Positions 4,304-6,935 of a stretch of DNA of 6,935 nucleotides are shown here, piece after piece; position 1 is the stretch's first letter, and each line of letters opens with the position of its first letter. A program made the position numbers and the translations under genes. The stretch is from contig MHUS01000015.1 of NCBI GenBank assembly GCA_001823505.1, positions 1 to 6,935 on the forward strand. The letters are read 5' to 3'. The stretch is from Candidatus Yonathbacteria bacterium RIFCSPHIGHO2_01_FULL_51_10 (GTDB taxonomy: Bacteria > Patescibacteriota > Minisyncoccia > Phycocordibacterales > UBA1539_B). The notes below the pieces were generated by a model, which made no database searches, was not told the origin of the DNA, and saw only the letters and a list, made by a program, of their open reading frames with translations.

Positions 4304-4378
4304 AAGAGGACTTGAACCTCCATGGGTTGCCCCACACGTACCTGAAACGTGCGCGTCTACCAATTTCGCCATCCGGGC
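4297..4378 (-). tRNA. tRNA-Leu (CAG)
   Basis: On the minus strand, GCCCGGA pairs with TCCGGGC, followed by A73. The anticodon stem CACGT/ACGTG encloses TTCAGGT, anticodon CAG. The extra arm TGGGGCAACCC-A and T-arm GGAGG-TTCAAGT-CCTCT are almost identical to the neighbouring tRNA-Leu(UAG), so the two are probably paralogous duplicates. CCA is not encoded (CAG follows). Confidence 0.95.
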
Positions 4379-4386
4379 GTTTCTGG

Positions 4387-4415
4387 ATTCTAGCGCATTT
4401 CCCTTGAATCACCAA
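4387..4415 (-). promoter_or_regulatory. Promoter of tRNA-Leu(CAG)
   Basis: On the minus strand, TTGGTG (4415-4410) and TAGAAT (4392-4387) are 17 bases apart, and the -10 ends eight bases before the mature tRNA. It may also drive the tRNA-Leu(UAG) gene downstream. It is back to back with the MGMT promoter. Confidence 0.55.
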
Positions 4416-4419
4416 CATG

Positions 4420-4428
4420 TGATAGAGT
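4420..4428 (+). promoter_or_regulatory. Extended -10 of the MGMT-like gene
   Basis: TGaTAGAGT is an extended -10 ending six bases before ATG 4435, with no good -35 at normal spacing and no Shine-Dalgarno. If used, the transcript starts at the initiation codon. Confidence 0.35.
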
Positions 4429-4434
4429 TTGCGG

Positions 4435-4689
4435 ATGGAAGGTATATTTACGAAACGAGTGCATGAAGCCGTGAAGGGTATCCCTGTCGGCGAAACACGC
4501 ACGTACCAAGATGTTGCGCGCCAGGCGGGGAATCCGCGAGCGTATCATGCAGTCGGCAATATTCTCAATAAGAATTATGATCCGGCGATTCCGTGCCATC
4601 GCGTGGTACGCTCGGACGGAACAGTGGGCGGGTACAATCGGGGCGAGGCAAAGAAAAAGGCGATCCTTGAAGAAGAACGCTCTCTCTGA
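4435..4689 (+). CDS. Minimal MGMT-type DNA alkyltransferase (single domain)
   Basis: This 84-residue protein consists only of the DNA-binding/active-site domain of O6-alkylguanine-DNA alkyltransferases, which accept the alkyl group on a Cys in a suicide reaction. Visible are VGETRTYQDVA (18-28; Tyr24 corresponds to the nucleotide-flipping Tyr), GNPRAYHAVG (32-41), the active site IPCHRVV (52-58) with Cys54, and SDGTVGGY (60-67). Because the catalytic Cys is kept, it is not an alkyltransferase-like (Trp) protein. The Arg that fills the helix gap in AGT/Ogt proteins (AARAVG) is His38 here, and the loop before PCHR is one residue shorter. The N-terminal domain of the two-domain enzymes is absent. 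The start is ATG 4435; TTG 4429 would add two residues but would leave almost no room for the -10. It stands alone, upstream of tRNA-Lys. Confidence 0.88.
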   Translation: MEGIFTKRVHEAVKGIPVGETRTYQDVARQAGNPRAYHAVGNILNKNYDPAIPCHRVVRSDGTVGGYNRGEAKKKAILEEERSL

Positions 4690-4692
4690 TAG

Positions 4693-4698
4693 TATGAT
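4693..4698 (+). promoter_or_regulatory. Possible -10 box for tRNA-Lys
   Basis: TATGAT lies 24 bases before the tRNA 5' end. The nearest -35-like sequence, TTGAAG (4667-4672), is 20 bases upstream, longer than optimal. The T-rich stretch 4704-4717 separates the MGMT stop from the tRNA but has no preceding stem to make it a terminator. Confidence 0.25.
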
Positions 4699-4722
4699 GG
4701 AATTGTTTTTATTTTTTGATAT

Positions 4723-4795
4723 CCGCCCGTAGCTCAGTTGGTAGAGCAGTTGCCTCTTAAGCAAACGGTCGTAGGTTCGAATCCTACCGGGCGGA
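4723..4795 (+). tRNA. tRNA-Lys (CUU)
   Basis: The 73 bases form a standard cloverleaf: CCGCCCG (4723-4729) with CGGGCGG (4788-4794), then A73; D-stem GCTC/GAGC; T-arm GTAGG-TTCGAAT-CCTAC. The anticodon loop CTCTTAA gives CUU (AAG codons). The anticodon stem GTTGC/GCAAA has a G-A mismatch at its top pair. CCA is not encoded (CAT follows). Confidence 0.94.
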
Positions 4796-4811
4796 CATGG
4801 AGCGAAACGGA

Positions 4812-4822
4812 ATATCCGCCCG
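4812..4822 (+). repeat. Copy of the tRNA-Lys 5' end downstream of the tRNA
   Basis: ATATCCGCCCG repeats 4719-4729 exactly, including four bases of 5' flank, so it is a copy of gene DNA rather than of a mature tRNA. TCCGCCCG (4815-4822) is also the reverse complement of CGGGCGGA (4788-4795) and could pair with the tRNA 3' acceptor strand across a 19-base loop. Confidence 0.6.
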
Positions 4823-4839
4823 AAGCAGATAAACTGCTT
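4823..4839. terminator. Small hairpin between tRNA-Lys and the ATP-grasp gene
   Basis: AAGCAG-ATAAA-CTGCTT is a six-pair stem in the gap between two convergent genes. Neither strand has a good T-run after it, so it is only a weak candidate for a shared terminator. Confidence 0.3.
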
Positions 4840-4859
4840 TGCACGCGATAGGATCAAGT

Positions 4860-6059
4860 CTAAACCCACAAATCCCACACCGCAGCGGCGGGGTTTGACG
4901 GTGTGCCATACAAAGGCAAATAATGCAGGTCAATGAACGGAAGACTGTTCGCCTCGATGATCCCCCATCGCTGTCCGCGCGGATCAACTTCGGGGTCGGC
5001 GATGATGAGGTCAAAGCCGACGATGGGCGTATCAATAATGTCCGCCGCGCGCTCGAGCTCTGCTTTGAGGTGCGGGTGCACGGTGGAAAGCAGCTCCCGC
5101 GTCTCACCCCCAAAGAGTCTCCCCGTCCGATGAGTAAGCTCCACAACCGCGCCACTTAGTGGAATACTCCCTCGTGTATATCCTTGCCGTGAGAGGAACA
5201 GGTCATTCTCGTCCGTGAGCACGATAGCCGCAACGCGCTCATGTCTCCGTGCGTTTTGCGCCTCAATTAGCCGCTCAATGGTTTCCTTCCCATTCCCTAC
5301 CACATGCGGCACGGTCCCCTGGAAAAATCCGACGAGCTTCCCCGCGACGACCGTACCACGGCAGACGGGTCCTTCAAGATGCTCTTCGATAGACACCCGC
5401 GGGCACAATTGTGTCGCACTCCGAAACGCCTCTACCACACTTTTCTCATCATTGATGTGCGTCGTGGTGTGTCGCCCCCGCGAGCCGATCTGCGGCTTGA
5501 TGATCACGGCGCGGCCGATCGCTTTGTGTGCCGCAAGAGCGTCACGCTGCCGACTGATACTTTGCGACTGTGGCACCGCAATGCCATGCGGTCGCAAGTG
5601 TTCTTTCACCAGATGCTTGTCGCCCATCCACCACGCACTGGGGCGATCAATCTCTGCCGGTATGGGAATGCTGTTGAAATACTGCCACGCTCCGCGAACA
5701 AATGCCCGATAGATACCAGTTGCCTTGCCCCACACCACAACCTGCTCCATAGGGATCCCTCGGCGCAACGCCTCCTCCCAAATCACCTGTGAGCGATACG
5801 AGCGCGCTTTTGTCGGGTCGGTGTTGTAGGTAACAATGCGAACTTTTTCCGCAACGGCAAAAAAACATTTGGAAATAAGTCTCTCGAGTGCCTGGCTTAC
5901 GCGTAGAGCCCACCGAGGCGCCGAAAATCTTCGCGCTACACGATACGCAATGCTCCCCACAAGAAGATCGGTGCTCTGGAGGAGGTACGTGGCGATATGA
6001 TTGACGGGCGAATTGCCGCACGCGGCACATTCCCCAGGCTGCTCTTTGTATTCATGCAT
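4860..6059 (-). CDS. ATP-grasp ligase, cyanophycin/glutathione synthetase-like
   Basis: This 399-residue protein should use ATP to join a carboxylate to an amine or thiol through an acyl-phosphate. The C-terminal two thirds (about 145-395) is an ATP-grasp fold: RAVIIKPQIGSRGRHTTT (183-200, with the nucleotide-binding Lys188 and glycine loop), SIEEHLEGPVCR (223-234), VPHVVGNGKETIERLIEAQN (250-269), FGGETRELLSTVHP (316-329), IVGFDLII (346-353) and the metal-binding end GIIEANSLPFIDLHYLP (366-382, Glu369 and Asn371). VPPHVVGDG-type and ...GGT...DVTDEVHP-type segments are known from CphA and GshAB proteins. Residues 1-140 are not recognised; they carry a CAAC pair (Cys11, Cys14). No Mur-ligase domain is present, so it is not cyanophycin synthetase. 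The substrate is unknown. ATG 6059 lacks a Shine-Dalgarno. Confidence 0.82.
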   Translation of the reverse strand: MHEYKEQPGECAACGNSPVNHIATYLLQSTDLLVGSIAYRVARRFSAPRWALRVSQALERLISKCFFAVAEKVRIVTYNTDPTKARSYRSQVIWEEALRRGIPMEQVVVWGKATGIYRAFVRGAWQYFNSIPIPAEIDRPSAWWMGDKHLVKEHLRPHGIAVPQSQSISRQRDALAAHKAIGRAVIIKPQIGSRGRHTTTHINDEKSVVEAFRSATQLCPRVSIEEHLEGPVCRGTVVAGKLVGFFQGTVPHVVGNGKETIERLIEAQNARRHERVAAIVLTDENDLFLSRQGYTRGSIPLSGAVVELTHRTGRLFGGETRELLSTVHPHLKAELERAADIIDTPIVGFDLIIADPEVDPRGQRWGIIEANSLPFIDLHYLPLYGTPSNPAAAVWDLWV

Positions 6060-6064
6060 AGAAG

Positions 6065-6093
6065 ATAATGCTGGTATAATACACCATTTTCAA
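6065..6093 (-). promoter_or_regulatory. Promoter region of the ATP-grasp gene
   Basis: On the minus strand, TTGAAA (6093-6088) and CATTAT (6070-6065) are 17 bases apart, with five bases to ATG 6059. A better -10 hexamer, TATTAT (6081-6076), lacks a -35 at normal distance. The first predicts no leader and the second about 10 untranslated bases. Confidence 0.45.
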
Positions 6094-6102
6094 TCCTCAG
6101 CG

Positions 6103-6116
6103 GCATTTCAAAATGC
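6103..6116. promoter_or_regulatory. Operator-like dyad between divergent promoters
   Basis: GCATTT-CA-AAATGC is a perfect 6+6 inverted repeat that abuts the -35 box of the rightward gene (6117) and lies 10 bases upstream of the -35 of the leftward gene. The position suits a regulator acting on both genes. No regulator is encoded nearby, so this rests on symmetry and place alone. Confidence 0.4.
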
Positions 6117-6145
6117 TTGACTTTTTTGTCATATTGTGCTATCAT
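6117..6145 (+). promoter_or_regulatory. Strong promoter of the unidentified membrane-protein gene
   Basis: TTGACT (6117-6122) and the extended -10 TGcTATCAT (6137-6145) are separated by 17 bases. Transcription should start near 6152, leaving a leader of about 45 bases with a proper Shine-Dalgarno. Confidence 0.65.
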
Positions 6146-6197
6146 TATATACAGGTTCTTTACATTTCACTACCATCCTTTTGGGAAGGAGCTGTCC

Positions 6198-6908
6198 ATG
6201 AAAAGATTTGGATTATTTTTACTGTCATCGCTTAACCGATTAATTCAACTTGGAGGGCTGATCATGAATACAGCGTGGGGATGGATCAAAAAACACCTGA
6301 GTACGTTCTGGGAGTGGAATAAGCCCGGCAAAGATGGCCAGCTAAACACCTTTCAGCTTTCTGCCAGAGTGTTCGGGATCTGGGTGTTCTTGATGCTCGT
6401 ATTGCTTATGGTAAAACCTGAGTGGTTCAATACGTGGCTCCAATTCCGAAACCTGTTCATTCTACTGCCATTGATTCTGGTTATGTTAATGATCGCTTTG
6501 ACTCCCAGCGGACGTCCCAAGGGATACCGGATCGTCGCTGGGTTTATGGTGGCAGTGATCGCTGAACTATACTTCGGCGGTGCCATCATGAAACTTTTCC
6601 CGGGGATCTCATCGATGTTGGAGCAAATCCACATCGCGGGGGAACCTGCTTCTTCCAGGGATTCTTCCAGGGAACTGCCGCCAAAGTACTTGGTTATCGC
6701 CCCCGGGGAAACAGGCACCATCACCATAGACCGAGGGTACAGTTTCATTTCAAGCTGTGGTGAAGCCGGGGAAATCATTTACCCCAAACACGTTCCTTGC
6801 GGCCCGGGAGTGAACGAGCCGCTTGGTGATGCGGTCTCCATGATTACCTACAGGGCCGTAGATACACCGCTCCATGTGGTTGTGTATTTCACGCCTGCAA
6901 AGATCTAG
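6198..6908 (+). CDS. Unrecognised membrane protein, three helices plus extracytoplasmic domain
   Basis: I do not recognise this 236-residue protein. From ATG 6198 it has a basic then hydrophobic N-terminus (MKRFGLFLLSSLNRL), and three likely membrane helices at about 58-73 (VFGIWVFLMLVLLMVK), 86-103 (NLFILLPLILVMLMIA) and 113-132 (IVAGFMVAVIAELYFGGAIM). A hydrophilic linker with a duplicated SSRD/SSRE follows. The C-terminal domain (about 165-236) is rich in beta-type sequence and has two cysteines (SSCGEAG, HVPCGPG) that could pair if extracytoplasmic. Two in-frame starts each have a good Shine-Dalgarno: AAGGAG (6186-6191) six bases before ATG 6198, and GGAGG (6252-6256) seven bases before ATG 6264, which would give 214 residues. 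Strong ribosome sites and less GC-biased codons set it apart from its neighbours. Confidence 0.75.
   Translation: MKRFGLFLLSSLNRLIQLGGLIMNTAWGWIKKHLSTFWEWNKPGKDGQLNTFQLSARVFGIWVFLMLVLLMVKPEWFNTWLQFRNLFILLPLILVMLMIALTPSGRPKGYRIVAGFMVAVIAELYFGGAIMKLFPGISSMLEQIHIAGEPASSRDSSRELPPKYLVIAPGETGTITIDRGYSFISSCGEAGEIIYPKHVPCGPGVNEPLGDAVSMITYRAVDTPLHVVVYFTPAKI
6650..6673 (+). repeat. 12-base tandem duplication inside the membrane-protein gene
   Basis: TTCTTCCAGGGA occurs twice in direct succession (6650-6661, 6662-6673), in frame, coding for the SSRD and SSRE part of the linker between the last membrane helix and the C-terminal domain. Perfect identity points to a recent slippage event. Confidence 0.85.
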
Positions 6909-6921
6909 AGTTCAAGATCTA
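6900..6921. repeat. Repeated AAGATCTA at the 3' end of the last gene
   Basis: AAGATCTA occurs at 6900-6907 (overlapping the TAG stop) and 6914-6921. Each core, AGATCT, is palindromic, so the two can also pair as a six-base stem with an eight-base loop. No T-run is visible before the window ends. Confidence 0.4.
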
Positions 6922-6935
6922 AGCAACAGCGACTT

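Noticed and set aside
4429..4434. TTG 4429 as start of the MGMT gene
   Set aside because: It adds two residues only, overlaps the bases just after the proposed -10, and ATG 4435 is the stronger codon.
3698..4502. Several open frames over the tRNA region, some with repeated RWRNW-like segments
   Set aside because: They are translations of tRNA-Leu genes and their partial copies; the repeated peptide is the translated tRNA 5' half.
6117..6197. TTG 6117 as start of the last gene
   Set aside because: The TTG is part of the -35 box TTGACT; ATG 6198 has a Shine-Dalgarno at ideal spacing.

Overview
The window looks like chromosomal DNA from a small-genome bacterium, most likely a Candidate Phyla Radiation (Patescibacteria, Parcubacteria-like) member. 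The evidence is indirect: an IF-2 of only about 506 residues with no N-terminal extension, a DUF4446 gene just ahead of infB, a one-domain methylguanine methyltransferase, a MscL with a C-terminal zinc ribbon, tRNA genes without an encoded CCA, and several genes lacking Shine-Dalgarno sites. No 16S rRNA is present, so the placement is an inference from gene content. The genetic code is standard (TGA, TAA and TAG all serve as stops).

Layout. (1) 1-517, minus: the N-terminal 172 codons of a cysteine desulfurase that runs off the left edge. (2) 593-2935, plus: a compact translation operon of a DUF4446 membrane protein, infB (IF-2) and rbfA, read from a strong promoter at 547-575. (3) 2936-3369: a non-coding tRNA region with tRNA-Cys(GCA), tRNA-Leu(UAA) and a truncated tRNA-Cys look-alike. 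(4) 3370-3789, minus: mscL. (5) 3790-4434: a palindrome-rich non-coding region with tRNA-Leu(UAG), tRNA-Leu(CAG), an isolated 5' half of tRNA-Leu and a tRNA-Leu acceptor-stem look-alike. (6) 4435-4689, plus: a minimal MGMT-type protein, followed by tRNA-Lys(CUU). (7) 4860-6059, minus: an ATP-grasp ligase related to the C-terminal half of cyanophycin/glutathione synthetase-like enzymes. (8) 6198-6908, plus: an unrecognised three-helix membrane protein, read divergently from the ATP-grasp gene across a promoter region with a compact dyad.

IF-2 and RbfA act at initiation and in 30S maturation. Five tRNAs share the window, and three of them are leucine isoacceptors (UAA, UAG, CAG). The most unusual feature is that four of the five tRNA genes (all but Leu-UAA) lie next to direct or inverted fragments of themselves. 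Two fragments keep both strands of the acceptor stem while the tRNA interior is replaced by a hairpin. A second pattern is that the isolated genes (DUF4446, mscL, MGMT, ATP-grasp) have -10 boxes so close to ATG that their mRNAs should be leaderless or nearly so. The last gene instead has two classical Shine-Dalgarno starts.
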